In this document: positions 26,567 through 35,997 of the stretch, piece by piece
Layout: every line of letters starts with the position of its first letter
How positions within the stretch are numbered: the first letter of the stretch is position 1
NCBI RefSeq assembly: GCF_032598905.1
Contig: NZ_CP122458.1
Span: 9,759,001 to 9,823,000 of the forward strand
DNA length: 64,000 nt
Direction: 5' to 3'
Origin: Streptomyces sp. 11x1
GTDB lineage: Bacteria; Actinomycetota; Actinomycetes; Streptomycetales; Streptomycetaceae
The notes under the pieces: generated by a model
Seen by the model: only the letters and a program-made list of their open reading frames with translations
Databases searched by the model: none
Told to the model about the DNA's origin: nothing
Translations under genes and position numbers: made by a program

Positions 26567-27712
26567 ATGTCTGAAACCCGCGTCCACGGGCCTGATGTCA
26601 AGACGGCCCACCAGGACCTGCACAGTGAACAGGGAGCCCTGCGCGGGGAGCATCCCGGCCGCTCCCGGAACCCGGTGATCAAGGTGGCGGACCTGGCCTG
26701 GCTGGAGTTCGAGAAGCCGGACCTGGCGCGGGCCGAGGTCTTCTCCCGGGACTTCGGCTTCCAGGTCGCCGCGCGCACGGAGCGTGCACTATGGCTGCGG
26801 GGCACCTTCGCGGGCTCACCGTGCATGGTGATCCGGCGCGGGCGTACCTCCCGTTTCATCGGCCCGGCGTTCCGCGCGGCGGAGCGGGCCGACCTCGACC
26901 GGCTGGCGCGCGCCACCGGCTCCGACGTGCGGGACGCGGACGTGCCGGGCGGCGGCAAGGCGGTCGGCCTGCTGGATCCCTCGGGCTTCCCCGTGCGGGT
27001 CGTGCACTGCGGCGAACAGCTCCCCGCACTACCGGAACAGCAGCCGCTGCTGCTCAACTTCGGCACCGATCACCGTCGTACGAACGCCACGCAGCGGCCT
27101 CCGCGCGAGCCGTCGCGCATCCAGCGCCTGGGCCATGTGGTCCTGGAGACCCGCGTATTCAGCCGGGCCCTGGACTGGTACCTGGACATGCTGGGGATGA
27201 TCGTGTCCGACTTCCAGTTCCTGGACGGGCAGCGCGAGCGCGGCCCGGTCATGGCGTTCATCCGCTGCGACCTGGGCAGTACGCCGACCGATCACCACAC
27301 GCTGGCCATGCATCTGGGCCCGGGGACGGGGTACGTCCATTCCGCCTACCAGGTGACCGACCTCGACTCGATCGCCGCCGGCGGCGAATACCTCAAGGAG
27401 CGTGGCTACCAGCGCAGTTGGGGCATCGGTCGGCACATCCAGGGCAGCCAGCTCTTCGACTACTGGCGTGACCCCGACCGCTTCATGCTGGAGCACTTCG
27501 CCGACGGTGACCTGTTCTCCTGCGACGTCGAACCCGGCTGGGCGCCCATGTCGACCAGCGGTCTGGCGCAGTGGGGCCCGCCCGCCACCCGCGACTTCCT
27601 CGGCGCGAGTCCTTCCCCCCAGCGCGTCCGCGACGTCATCGAGGCGCTGCGCGGTGACAACGAGATGGACCCTGCACGCCTACTGGGTCTCCTCAGGGCC
27701 GCCACGTCCTGA
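26567..27712 (+). CDS. extradiol ring-cleavage dioxygenase (VOC family)
   Basis: A 381-residue two-domain type I extradiol dioxygenase. The N-terminal module is degenerate; the C-terminal module has the Fe(II) ligands in QRLGHVVLETRVFSRALDWY (His), DHHTLAMHLGPG (His) and RFMLEHFADGD (Glu), with a conserved-looking HSAYQVTDLDSIAAGGEYL. It would open a catechol-type ring next to one hydroxyl using O2. The start has a GGAGGG site and follows the palindromic operator. First gene of a rightward operon whose other genes fit aromatic catabolism. Confidence 0.86.
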   Translation: MSETRVHGPDVKTAHQDLHSEQGALRGEHPGRSRNPVIKVADLAWLEFEKPDLARAEVFSRDFGFQVAARTERALWLRGTFAGSPCMVIRRGRTSRFIGPAFRAAERADLDRLARATGSDVRDADVPGGGKAVGLLDPSGFPVRVVHCGEQLPALPEQQPLLLNFGTDHRRTNATQRPPREPSRIQRLGHVVLETRVFSRALDWYLDMLGMIVSDFQFLDGQRERGPVMAFIRCDLGSTPTDHHTLAMHLGPGTGYVHSAYQVTDLDSIAAGGEYLKERGYQRSWGIGRHIQGSQLFDYWRDPDRFMLEHFADGDLFSCDVEPGWAPMSTSGLAQWGPPATRDFLGASPSPQRVRDVIEALRGDNEMDPARLLGLLRAATS

Positions 27713-27741
27713 ACCTCCAACCCCCTCACGAAGGTACTGAC

Positions 27742-28680
27742 ATGAGCACCAATGTCCTGCGCACCGCCGAAGGCTGGTGGGTGGTCCGCGGCGACCGGGC
27801 CATCCCCGTCGACACCAAGGCCGCAACCACCGCCGAGCTGATCGCCGACCGTGACGCCGTACGGGAGGCGGCACTGTCGGCCGACACGGGCACGCCCGTC
27901 ACCGGCCTGGTCGCCCTCTCACCGGTCACCACCCCCTGCCGGGTCGTCGCCCAGATGGTCAACTACCGCAGCCACGCCCGCGATTCGGGCTTCACCGACG
28001 ACATCCCGCCCACCTTCTTCCGTAAGGCGTCCGGCTCGGTCAGCGGACCCGGCGACGCCGTCGTCCGTCCCTCACATGTGGAGTTCCTCGACTACGAGAT
28101 CGAACTCGGGATCGTCATGGGCGCCGCCCTGCCCGTCGGCACCGTGGTCGAGGAGCGCGACCTGCCGTCGTACGTCGCCGGATTGGTGATCACCAACGAC
28201 GTCAGCGCCCGCGACGTCCAGCTGACCAAGACCCAGTTCTACGAGAGCAAGTCCTACCCCACCTTCACGCCGACCGGCCCGTACCTGGCGCTGCTGGACC
28301 CGGAGGACTTCCCCCATCTTCTCGACCTGCGCCTGAAGCTGTCCGTCAACGGCGACCTGCGCCAGGACCGCACTCTCACCGACATGATCGTCCGCCCGGC
28401 GCAGGCTCTGACGCTGCTGGCCCGGTTCCAGACCCTCGATGCCGGTGACCTGCTGCTGACCGGCACCCCGGGCGGTACGGCCCTCAAGGCCCCGCCGAAG
28501 GCGGTCGAGAAGATCGGCGCGCTGCTGCCGCCCGCCGTGAAGTGGAAGGCGTTCTTCAAGTCCCAGGCGAAGAACCCGCACTACCTGCACACGGGTGACG
28601 TGATGACGGCGACGATCGCGACCCCGGACGGCCGGATCGACCTCGGCGAGCAGCGCACCCCCGTCACGGACGCGAAATGA
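27742..28680 (+). CDS. fumarylacetoacetate hydrolase family protein
   Basis: A 312-residue FAH-fold protein. The metal site is in DYEIELGIVMG, followed by ITNDVSARDVQ, KSYPTFTPTGPYL and LLLTGTPGGTAL, all in family order. Members hydrolyse the C-C bond of ring-cleavage products or decarboxylate/isomerise them. Placed directly after an extradiol dioxygenase, it most likely processes the ring-fission product. It lies 29 nt downstream with its own start region. Confidence 0.88.
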   Translation: MSTNVLRTAEGWWVVRGDRAIPVDTKAATTAELIADRDAVREAALSADTGTPVTGLVALSPVTTPCRVVAQMVNYRSHARDSGFTDDIPPTFFRKASGSVSGPGDAVVRPSHVEFLDYEIELGIVMGAALPVGTVVEERDLPSYVAGLVITNDVSARDVQLTKTQFYESKSYPTFTPTGPYLALLDPEDFPHLLDLRLKLSVNGDLRQDRTLTDMIVRPAQALTLLARFQTLDAGDLLLTGTPGGTALKAPPKAVEKIGALLPPAVKWKAFFKSQAKNPHYLHTGDVMTATIATPDGRIDLGEQRTPVTDAK

Positions 28681-28692
28681 GACCCGAAGCAC

Positions 28693-30279
28693 ATGATCGT
28701 CGAACGTAATGGGGCTGAAGTGCCCGTGGTGATCATCGGCGCCGGACCGGTGGGCGTGACCGCCGCCCTCCTCCTCGCCCGGCGCGGAATCCGCACCGTC
28801 GTCCTCGAACGTCACCAGGGTGTCTACCCGCTCCCGCGCGCCGTCGCCACCGACGACGAGGTCCACCGGATCCTCCAGGCCGCAGGCGTGGGGGAGGAGT
28901 TCACCGCGATCTCCCGCCCGGCGAACGGGCTGCGGCTGCTGGACGCCCGGCACCGGGTGATGGCCGAGTTCCGGCGCACCGGGCACGGCCCGCACGGCTA
29001 TCCGCAGACCAGCATGTTCGACCAGCCCGAGCTGGAACGGCTGCTGCGCGACGCCCTGGCCCGTCACCCGGAATGCGAACTGCGGGACGGCGTGGAGGTC
29101 ACCGGCGTCGGCCCGGCGATCACGGGCCCCGTGCGCGTGACGTACCGCGACGACGACGGCGAGCACGAGCTGTGGGCCGAGGCGGTCCTCGGCTGCGACG
29201 GCGCGAACAGTCTCACCCGCGAGGCCATCGGAGCCGTCTGGGAGGACCTGCGCTTCGAGGAACGCTGGCGCGTCATCGACGTCCGGACGGACGCCGACGT
29301 CCGCTGCTGGGAGGGGGTCGACCAGGTCTGCGACCCGGACCGGCCAGCGACGTTCATGCGCGTCGGGGAGGACCGCTACCGCTGGGAGTTCCGGCTGCGC
29401 GAGGGGGTGGAGCAGCCGGTTCGCGAGCTGGTCGCCCCGTGGCTGCCGCCCAGGTACGACGAGGACTTCGAGATCGTCCGCGAAGCGCAGTACACCTTCC
29501 GGGCACGCCTCGCCGACCGCTGGCGCGGCGGACGGGTCTTCCTCCTCGGCGACGCCGCCCACCTCACCCCGCCGTTCATCGGCCAGGGACTGTGCTCCGG
29601 GCTGCGGGACGCCTACAACCTCACCTGGAAGCTGGCCCGCGTCCTCCAGCAGGGCGCTGAGGAGCGAATTCTGGAGACCTACGAGAGTGAGCGCAAGCCG
29701 CACGCCCGGCATGTGATCCGCCTCGCGGTCGCCATGGGCTGGGCCATGACCGGTGGCCAGGACAGTGCCGCCGCGATCCGCCGAGGGCTGCTGGCCGCGG
29801 CCTGCCGCATGCCCGGGCTCGCAACGGCGGCCGGCCGCGACCTCAGCCCGCCCCTGACCACGGGACCCCTCGTCCGCCGCCGCTTCCGCAAGGGCCGCCT
29901 CGCGGGCACGCACTGCCCACAGCCGTGGATCGCCGCCGACGGACGGCGTACCCGCCTCGACGACGTGCTCGGCGACTCCTTCACCATCCTGACCGCCACC
30001 GAACCCGGGCCCTCGCTGAACGCCCTCGCCCACGCACTCGGCATCCGGGCGATCGCCGTGAGCGACCTCTGCGACGACGGCACCCTCGCCGCCTGGCTGC
30101 GCGCCGGCCGCGCGGACGCCGTACTGCTGCGCCCCGACCGCGTCGTCGTGGACATCGTCCCGGCAGGGGCCCGCGCTTTCACCGGCACCGCGGCCTGGGC
30201 GTCCCTCCTGCACACCACCCGCAGCCCCCATCCACCCCGACGGACCGTCGACAACAGTCTGCAGAGGAGTGCCCCATGA
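28693..30279 (+). CDS. FAD-dependent aromatic monooxygenase (MhpA-like)
   Basis: A 528-residue flavoprotein hydroxylase. VVIIGAGPVGVTAALLLARRG is the ADP-binding fold, CDGANSLTREAIG the internal DG motif, and GDAAHLTPPFIGQGLCSGL the ribityl-binding GD motif. The DEVHRILQAAGV and YPQTSMFDQPELE segments fit the 3-(3-hydroxyphenyl)propionate hydroxylase branch. It probably ortho-hydroxylates a phenol to make the catechol cleaved by the dioxygenase encoded first. The C-terminal 150 residues resemble the thioredoxin-like tail of phenol hydroxylases. Its stop overlaps the next start (ATGA). Confidence 0.88.
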   Translation: MIVERNGAEVPVVIIGAGPVGVTAALLLARRGIRTVVLERHQGVYPLPRAVATDDEVHRILQAAGVGEEFTAISRPANGLRLLDARHRVMAEFRRTGHGPHGYPQTSMFDQPELERLLRDALARHPECELRDGVEVTGVGPAITGPVRVTYRDDDGEHELWAEAVLGCDGANSLTREAIGAVWEDLRFEERWRVIDVRTDADVRCWEGVDQVCDPDRPATFMRVGEDRYRWEFRLREGVEQPVRELVAPWLPPRYDEDFEIVREAQYTFRARLADRWRGGRVFLLGDAAHLTPPFIGQGLCSGLRDAYNLTWKLARVLQQGAEERILETYESERKPHARHVIRLAVAMGWAMTGGQDSAAAIRRGLLAAACRMPGLATAAGRDLSPPLTTGPLVRRRFRKGRLAGTHCPQPWIAADGRRTRLDDVLGDSFTILTATEPGPSLNALAHALGIRAIAVSDLCDDGTLAAWLRAGRADAVLLRPDRVVVDIVPAGARAFTGTAAWASLLHTTRSPHPPRRTVDNSLQRSAP

Positions 30280-32246
30280 TGACCGTGCCCGAGCCTTTCA
30301 CGACGCCTGATCCGCAGGCCGTCGCGGCCAGCCACATCATGGACTTCGCTCGACACGTCGGGATGCCCGAGGCCGACTACGCCACTCTGCACCGCTGGTC
30401 GGTCAACGACCTGGAGGGCTTCTGGGGCACCGTCTGGGAGTACTTCGACATCGACGCGGACACCCCGTACGAGCAGGTGCTGGCAGAGCAGCGGATGCCC
30501 GGCACCCGCTGGTTCCCCGGCGCGACCCTCAACTACGCCCACCATGCCCTGCGCAACCTCGCCGACGACGCCGTGGCGATCATGGCCTTCGACGAGACCG
30601 GCTCCTGCTACGAGGTGACCGCCAGACGCCTGCGCTCCCAGGTCGCCTCCGTCGCCGCCACCCTGCGCGACCTCGGTGTCGGCACGGGCGACCGGGTGGT
30701 GGGCTACCTGCCCAACACCCCGCACGCGGTCGTCGCGTTCCTCGCCGCCGCGAGTCTGGGCGCCGTGTGGTCGGTGTGCGGGCAGGACTACGCCCCCCAG
30801 GCCGCCACGGACCGCTTCGCCCAGCTCGAACCCACCGTCCTGATAGCCGCCGACGGCTACCTCTTCAACGGAACCACCCACGACCGACGCGATGCCACCC
30901 TTGAACTCGCGGGCGCGCTGCCGACATTGAAGGCGACGCTCCTGGTGGACCACGTGGGCCTGCCGTGGCCGTCGAGGACGTACCCGTCGCCGGTGGTCCC
31001 ATGGGAGGACGCCTCGACCCGCACCGAGACACTCGCCTGCACTCCGGTGCCGTTCGACCACCCGCTGTGGGTCGTTTTCTCCTCCGGCACGACCGGCCTG
31101 CCCAAGGGCATTGTGCACGGCCACGGCGGTGTCCTGCTGGAGCACCTCAAGACCTTGGGCCTGCACTCCGACCTAGGTCCGGGCGACCGCTTCCTGTGGT
31201 ACACCACCACGCACTGGATGATGTGGAACCTGGTTGCCTCCACGCTGCTGACCGGCGCCGCGACCTGCACCTACGACGGCAGCCCGGCGCCCCTCGCCGA
31301 GCCCGACATCCTGTGGAAGCTGGCCGCTCGCCACCGGGTGACCGTCTTCGGCACCAGCCCCCAGTACCTGCTGGGCATGGCCAAGTTCGGCATCGACCCG
31401 TCCGTCCACGACCTGTCGTCGATCCGGGTGGTCGGCTGCACCGGCTCCGCCCTGCCCGCCTCCGCCTACCCCTGGGTCCGCGAACACGTCGGCGAGAACG
31501 TTCTCCTCGCCTCCATCAGCGGCGGCACGGACGTTGTCTCCGGCTTCGCGGGCAGCGCGCCCAACACTCCCGTGTGGGCGGGGGAGTTGTCCGCACCCCA
31601 CCTGGGTGTCGCGCTGTCCGCCTACGACGCCGAGGGCTTCCCGGTCGTGGATCAGGTCGGCGAGCTGGTCATCACCCGCCCGATGCCGTCGATGCCGCTG
31701 TACTTCTGGAACGACCCCGACGGCAGCCGCTACCACGACGCCTACTTCGCGGTGTACCCCGGCGTTTGGCGGCACGGCGACTGGATCACCCTCACCTCTC
31801 ACGGCTCGGTCGTCGTCCACGGCCGCTCCGACAGCACCCTGAACCGCAACGGTGTACGCCTTGGCAGCGCCGACATCCACGACGTCGCCGAACGCCTTCC
31901 CGAGATCGCGGAAGCCCTGGTCATCGGCGCGGAGGAATCCGACGGCGGCTACTGGATGCCCTTGTTCGTGGTTCTCGCCGCCGGGGCCGAACTGGACGAC
32001 GCTCTCCGCGACCGCATTCGTGAGGCTATCCGCAGCGGTGCCTCACCCCGGCACGTCCCCGACGAGATCCTCGAGGTACCAGGCATCCCCCACACCCGCA
32101 CCGGCAAGAAGCTCGAAGTCCCCGTCAAACGCCTCCTCCAGGGTGCCCCGGTCGAGCAGGTCGTCAATCTGGCCACCGTGGATGCTCCCGACCTCATCGA
32201 CCACTACGCCCGTCTGGGCGCCGAACGCAGGAATCGATCAGCATGA
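30276..32246 (+). CDS. acetoacetyl-CoA synthetase
   Basis: A 656-residue acyl-CoA synthetase of the AACS type. VVFSSGTTGLPKGIVHGHGG is the ATP/AMP loop, SISGGTDVVSGFAG and GDWITLTSHGSVVVHGRSDS follow, and the C-terminal catalytic Lys lies in HTRTGKKLEVPVK. The N-terminal segment (W..TVWEYFDIDADTPYEQVL) is typical of AACS. In this operon it would activate a short beta-keto acid released from the aromatic ring to the CoA thioester for thiolysis. ATGA overlap with the monooxygenase. Confidence 0.9.
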   Translation: MMTVPEPFTTPDPQAVAASHIMDFARHVGMPEADYATLHRWSVNDLEGFWGTVWEYFDIDADTPYEQVLAEQRMPGTRWFPGATLNYAHHALRNLADDAVAIMAFDETGSCYEVTARRLRSQVASVAATLRDLGVGTGDRVVGYLPNTPHAVVAFLAAASLGAVWSVCGQDYAPQAATDRFAQLEPTVLIAADGYLFNGTTHDRRDATLELAGALPTLKATLLVDHVGLPWPSRTYPSPVVPWEDASTRTETLACTPVPFDHPLWVVFSSGTTGLPKGIVHGHGGVLLEHLKTLGLHSDLGPGDRFLWYTTTHWMMWNLVASTLLTGAATCTYDGSPAPLAEPDILWKLAARHRVTVFGTSPQYLLGMAKFGIDPSVHDLSSIRVVGCTGSALPASAYPWVREHVGENVLLASISGGTDVVSGFAGSAPNTPVWAGELSAPHLGVALSAYDAEGFPVVDQVGELVITRPMPSMPLYFWNDPDGSRYHDAYFAVYPGVWRHGDWITLTSHGSVVVHGRSDSTLNRNGVRLGSADIHDVAERLPEIAEALVIGAEESDGGYWMPLFVVLAAGAELDDALRDRIREAIRSGASPRHVPDEILEVPGIPHTRTGKKLEVPVKRLLQGAPVEQVVNLATVDAPDLIDHYARLGAERRNRSA

Positions 32247-32596
32247 CGACCGCACACACCACCCTCGCCATCGTCCTGACCCTGGTCTTCCTCCCCCTGG
32301 GGCTGGCGAAGATCGCCGCGGTGCCGTTCATGCGGCAGGCAGCCGCGCACCTGGGCATGTCAGCGGGCCTCTACCGCGTCATCGGCACCCTGGAAGTGGC
32401 GGGAGCCGTCGGCCTGCTGCTCGGCCTGTTCGCGGCCCCTCTCGGGGTGGCCGCCGCTGCCGGGCTGGCTCTGCTCATGGCCGCTGCCGCGGTGGTTCAC
32501 CTGCGCCATGGCGACCCGCCCGTGCAGGCCCTGCCTGCCGCCGTACTGGTTCTGACGGCGCTGGCGTACGCCGGGGCGGTGATCGCCGGCGGCTGA
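32243..32596 (+). CDS. DoxX-like membrane protein
   Basis: A 117-residue protein with four hydrophobic segments, starting in an ATGA overlap with the synthetase. FLPLGLAKIAAVPFMRQAAAHLGM matches the conserved first part of DoxX-like proteins, followed by VIGTLEVAGAVGLLLGL. Such small membrane proteins accompany oxidative catabolic genes; function unknown. The coding frame continues after its stop straight into the P450 remnant. Confidence 0.8.
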   Translation: MTTAHTTLAIVLTLVFLPLGLAKIAAVPFMRQAAAHLGMSAGLYRVIGTLEVAGAVGLLLGLFAAPLGVAAAAGLALLMAAAAVVHLRHGDPPVQALPAAVLVLTALAYAGAVIAGG

Positions 32597-33031
32597 CGAC
32601 CCGGGCGGGCGTCGCTTCGAGCGGGCGAGGACCCCGACCTGGTCCCGAAGGCCGTCAACGAGATCGTCCGCTACGAATCCCCCATCCGCGCCTTCTCCCG
32701 CACCGCAGCCCATGACACGGAACTCGCGGGCGTCCCCCTCCGCAAGGGCTCCCGGGTGCTGGTCCTCTACGGCTCCGCCAACCGCGACCCGCTGGAGTGG
32801 GACGACCCGGACACCTTCGACATCCGCCGCGACGCCGCCCGCCAACTCGGCTTCGGGCAGGGTTCCCACGGCTGCGCGGGCCAGGGCCTGGCGCGCATGG
32901 AGACCTCCGCGTTCCTGCGCGCCCTGGTCGAACGCGTCGACCGCATCGAGGTGACCGGCCCACCCGAGTGGGCCCTGAACAACGTCATCCATCGCCTCGA
33001 GCGCCTGCCGCTCGAACTCATCCCCGCCTGA
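32597..33031 (+). pseudogene. cytochrome P450, C-terminal half only
   Basis: The frame immediately after the DoxX stop codes GEDPDLVPKAVNEIVRYES, ending at 33031. It contains the K-helix ExxR (EIVR), the meander and the heme loop FGQGSHGCAGQGLARME with its Cys. The first ~250 residues, including the I-helix oxygen-binding groove, are missing, and no start codon or ribosome-binding site lies in front. The sequence that remains is undamaged, so the deletion looks recent. It directly precedes intact ferredoxin and reductase genes that must once have served it. Confidence 0.85.
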
Positions 33032-33073
33032 GCCCCGCCGCTCGCCCGTTCGAGCACAGCTGAGGACAGCATC

Positions 33074-33271
33074 ATGAAGATCTCCGTCGACCGTCCCCGC
33101 TGCGAAGGCCACGGCCTGTGCGCCGACCAGGCCCCCGACGTCTTCAGCCTGGACGACGACGCCGAACTCACCTACCACTTCGAGGACGCCGACGTCCCCG
33201 ACGAGCATCAGCCCGCCGCCCGCGCGGCCGTGGGCGCTTGCCCGGTCGCCGCCCTGCGAGTCCTGTCGTGA
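33074..33271 (+). CDS. ferredoxin (P450-type)
   Basis: A 65-residue ferredoxin with Cys10-x2-His13-x2-Cys16 (CEGHGLC) and a final CP pair in GACPVAAL. His replaces the usual second Cys, as in several actinomycete P450 ferredoxins that carry a 3Fe-4S or unusual cluster. It would pass electrons from the reductase encoded next to a P450. GTGA overlap with that gene. Its dedicated P450 upstream is truncated. Confidence 0.92.
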   Translation: MKISVDRPRCEGHGLCADQAPDVFSLDDDAELTYHFEDADVPDEHQPAARAAVGACPVAALRVLS

Positions 33272-34419
33272 CCACACCGCGCTCGGTGCTCATCGTCGGA
33301 GAGTCGCTCGCCGGTATCACCGCCGCCCGCCACCTGCGCAGCCTCGGCCACACCGGACCGGTCACGATCATCGGCGACGAGGAGCACGGCGCCTACTCCC
33401 GCCCGCCCCTGTCCAAGGCAGTCCTGAAAGACCCGGCCGCGGACCAGACCCTGGGTCTGTCCCTCGACGGGCTCGACATCGAGGTCATCCGCTCGCCCGC
33501 CGTCGCCGCCGACACCCGGCGCCGCACCGTCACAACAACCGACGGCCGCCACGTCGGCTACGACGCGCTGATCGTCGCCACCGGCGCGGCCGCCCGCCGG
33601 CTCGCCACGCCCGGGCAGCGGGGAGAACTCGTCCTGCGCACCCTGGACGACGCCCGCCTGCTCCGCGCCCGCCTGGCGGACGCCGACTCGGCGATCGTGA
33701 TCGGCGCCGGCTTCCTCGGCATGGAGGTGGCCAGTGCCTGCGCCGCCCGCGGCATCCCGGTCACCGTCGTGGACGCCGACCGGCCGCTGCGACGTATCCT
33801 CGGCGACCACCTGTCCGCCGAGATCACCGCACGTGCCTCAGCACACGGCATCCGCTTCGTGCGGGTCAGCGGCTTCGCCACCCTGACCGGCGACCCCGTG
33901 GGCGGCGTGGCGCTCCCGGACGGCACCGAGCTCACCGCCGCCCTGGTGGTCACCTGCGCCGGAGAAGTGCCCTGCGTCGGCTGGCTGGCAGGGACGGGCC
34001 TCGCCGACCGCCTCGGTGTCGGTATCGACGATGCCTGCGCCACCACCGTGCCCGGCGTGTTCGCCGCCGGCGACGTCACCTACCTCCGCGGCGACGGCAC
34101 ACGACCCGACCGGCGTGCGCCCTTCTGGTCCAACGCCGTCGCCCAGGGCAGGACGGCGGCGGCCTCGGCCCTCGGTCTCCCGTCGCCGGGACCAGCGCAG
34201 GACGACTACTTCTGGACCGACGTCGCCGGTCTCACCGTCAAGATCGTCGGCCGTCTGCCGCTGCTCGGCGAACCCACCACAGTGCAGGGCAGTGTGGCCG
34301 ACGGACGTGCGCTGCTGACCTGGAGTCATGCAGACGGAACGTCGACGGCGGTCGCCTACGGACTGCGCAAACCGGTCGCCGCGCTGCGGGCCTTGGCCGC
34401 CACGTCCTCGCCACCGTGA
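33268..34419 (+). CDS. ferredoxin reductase (FAD/NAD(P)H-dependent)
   Basis: A 383-residue flavoprotein of the putidaredoxin-reductase type. The FAD fold is VLIVGESLAGITAARHLR (second Gly position changed), the NAD fold is VIGAGFLGMEVASACAARG, and VFAAGDVTYL is the second FAD motif. It starts with GTG overlapping the ferredoxin stop and has a reductase C-terminal domain. It supplies electrons to the ferredoxin; with the adjacent P450 broken it may serve other P450s such as the one at 17849. Confidence 0.92.
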   Translation: MTTPRSVLIVGESLAGITAARHLRSLGHTGPVTIIGDEEHGAYSRPPLSKAVLKDPAADQTLGLSLDGLDIEVIRSPAVAADTRRRTVTTTDGRHVGYDALIVATGAAARRLATPGQRGELVLRTLDDARLLRARLADADSAIVIGAGFLGMEVASACAARGIPVTVVDADRPLRRILGDHLSAEITARASAHGIRFVRVSGFATLTGDPVGGVALPDGTELTAALVVTCAGEVPCVGWLAGTGLADRLGVGIDDACATTVPGVFAAGDVTYLRGDGTRPDRRAPFWSNAVAQGRTAAASALGLPSPGPAQDDYFWTDVAGLTVKIVGRLPLLGEPTTVQGSVADGRALLTWSHADGTSTAVAYGLRKPVAALRALAATSSPP

Positions 34420-34744
34420 CCGCGGGGGGAGATGAGCGTCGCGACGTAAGGGAGCCACGGGGCGCGGGCACTGGCCCGCAGCCTCGACGCGGACCAGTTC
34501 CGGCGAGCTCTGCTCCACCCTTCCGCCGTGTCGGACAAGGGGCAGGGTGCCGAGTGCCCGCGCCCCTGAGGAACGCGTCCGCACGCCGCGCCGGCGCGCG
34601 GGGTTCGCGTAACCATGTCGCACTGTCACTCGACGTGCTCGAAGGCCCCGCGTGGACTCGGCGAACCGGTACAGCGGCCGTCGATCCGGTACCGCGGCAT
34701 GACATCAGAGCGTGCGGCGTCGTTGTGGTGACGCGCCACGGACG
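34420..34744. other. 325-bp interval without a gene
   Basis: Nothing coding is recognisable. It lies between the reductase stop and the surviving part of an aldo/keto reductase and probably includes scrambled remains of that gene's front end. Confidence 0.4.
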
Positions 34745-35230
34745 GCGGTGCTCGCCCGCTTCCCGCGCGAGACGGCCGTCGGCGTGGTGATGCTCGCCGG
34801 TCGCTACGCGCTCCTGGACCAGTCGGAGCCGGACGACACGCTGGCCGCCGCACGGGACCTGGGCAAGAGCGTGGTGGCGCCACCGCGTATCAACTCCGGG
34901 CTCCGCTCCCGCGACCGGCCCGCCGAGGGTATGAAGTGCGCCTACCGGGACGCCCCGCCGGAGCTCGTCGCGCGGGCGCTGGAGTTCGCTGAGGTGTGCG
35001 AGGTACACGTGGCCACCCTGCCCGCCGCCGCGATCGCCTTCCCGTACACGCATCCCCGTATCATCAACGTCACCCTCGGCATGCGGACTCCGGAACAGGT
35101 CGGACGAAACGTGGAACTCCATGATCAGCTCGTCCCCGACGGCCTCTGGGACGATCTCCGCGCTCAGGGGCTGATCAGGTCGGATGTGCTCGCGGGGCAC
35201 AGTGGGGGGAGGGATGAGCGGTGTCGCTGA
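34745..35230 (+). pseudogene. aldo/keto reductase (aldose dehydrogenase type), C-terminal part
   Basis: In one frame: VVMLAGRYALLDQSEPDD, LAAARDLGKSVVAPPRINSG, APPELVARALEFAEVC and LGMRTPEQVGRNVELH, matching the second half of D-threo-aldose/L-fucose dehydrogenase-like reductases. The N-terminal half with the catalytic Asp, Tyr and Lys is absent and upstream sequence in the frame is unrelated. The stop overlaps the FadR-type gene start by 10 nt, the normal arrangement for a co-transcribed regulator. Confidence 0.75.
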
Positions 35231-35943
35231 CGGACAAGGCCATCGACCGGATCCGCGAGCTGATCAGCACCGGCGCCCTGCCGCCGGGCTCGAAGTTGCC
35301 TCCGGAGCCTGACCTGGCCGCCCAGCTGGGACTGTCCCGCAACCTCGCCCGGGAGGCCGTCAAGGCGTTGGCCGTGGCGAGGGTCCTGGAGGTCCGGCGG
35401 GGCGACGGCACGTATGTGACCAGCCTGCAGCCCAGCCTGCTCCTGGAGGGGCTCGGCGGCGCGGTGGAGTTGCTGCAGGGTGACGCGGTAGCCCTGCAGG
35501 ACCTGATGGAGGTACGGCGGCTCCTCGAACCGATGGCCACGACACTCGCCGCCACTCGGATCTCCGACGACCAACTGGCCGAGGTGAAGCGGCACCTGGA
35601 CGCCATGCGCGAGGCCCGCGACGACGTCGAGCGACTCAACGCCCATGACGTAGCCTTCCACCGGGCCGTCGTCTCGGCCACGGGCAACGAGACCCTCCTC
35701 GCCCTCCTGGAGGGGATCTCCGGCCGTACCCTGCGCGCCCGCATCTGGCGCGGTCTGGTCGACGGCAAGGCGGCGGACCGCACCGTCGCCGAGCACGAGG
35801 CGATCTTCGACGCCCTCGCCAGTCGTGACGCCGCCCTCAGCCAGGCCGCCGCGTTGCTGCACGTGAGCAACACGGAGCAGTGGCTGAGGGAACACCTGCG
35901 CGCCGGCGAAGCCCTGCCTTCCGGGACGACCGCGCGGACGTGA
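35221..35943 (+). CDS. GntR-family regulator, FadR subfamily
   Basis: A 240-residue regulator. The winged helix (about 5-70) contains PPGSKLPPEPDLAAQLGLSR and VRRGDGTYVTSL; the FCD domain (about 90-225) contains the metal/ligand residues around NAHDVAFHRAVVSATGN and AEHEAIFDAL. Such proteins respond to carboxylic or sugar acids. It starts with GTG behind GGGAGGG and overlaps the reductase remnant, which suggests it controlled a sugar oxidation operon now lost. Confidence 0.87.
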   Translation: MSLTDKAIDRIRELISTGALPPGSKLPPEPDLAAQLGLSRNLAREAVKALAVARVLEVRRGDGTYVTSLQPSLLLEGLGGAVELLQGDAVALQDLMEVRRLLEPMATTLAATRISDDQLAEVKRHLDAMREARDDVERLNAHDVAFHRAVVSATGNETLLALLEGISGRTLRARIWRGLVDGKAADRTVAEHEAIFDALASRDAALSQAAALLHVSNTEQWLREHLRAGEALPSGTTART

Positions 35944-35997
35944 CGAGCGGGCGTCGTCCGCCCCGTATGACCAACTACCGCAGATTCCTGGGATGTA

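Noticed and set aside
28072..30231. Leftward 719-residue open frame
   Set aside because: Lies opposite the FAH and monooxygenase genes, whose motifs and overlaps are convincing; it has no recognisable domain.
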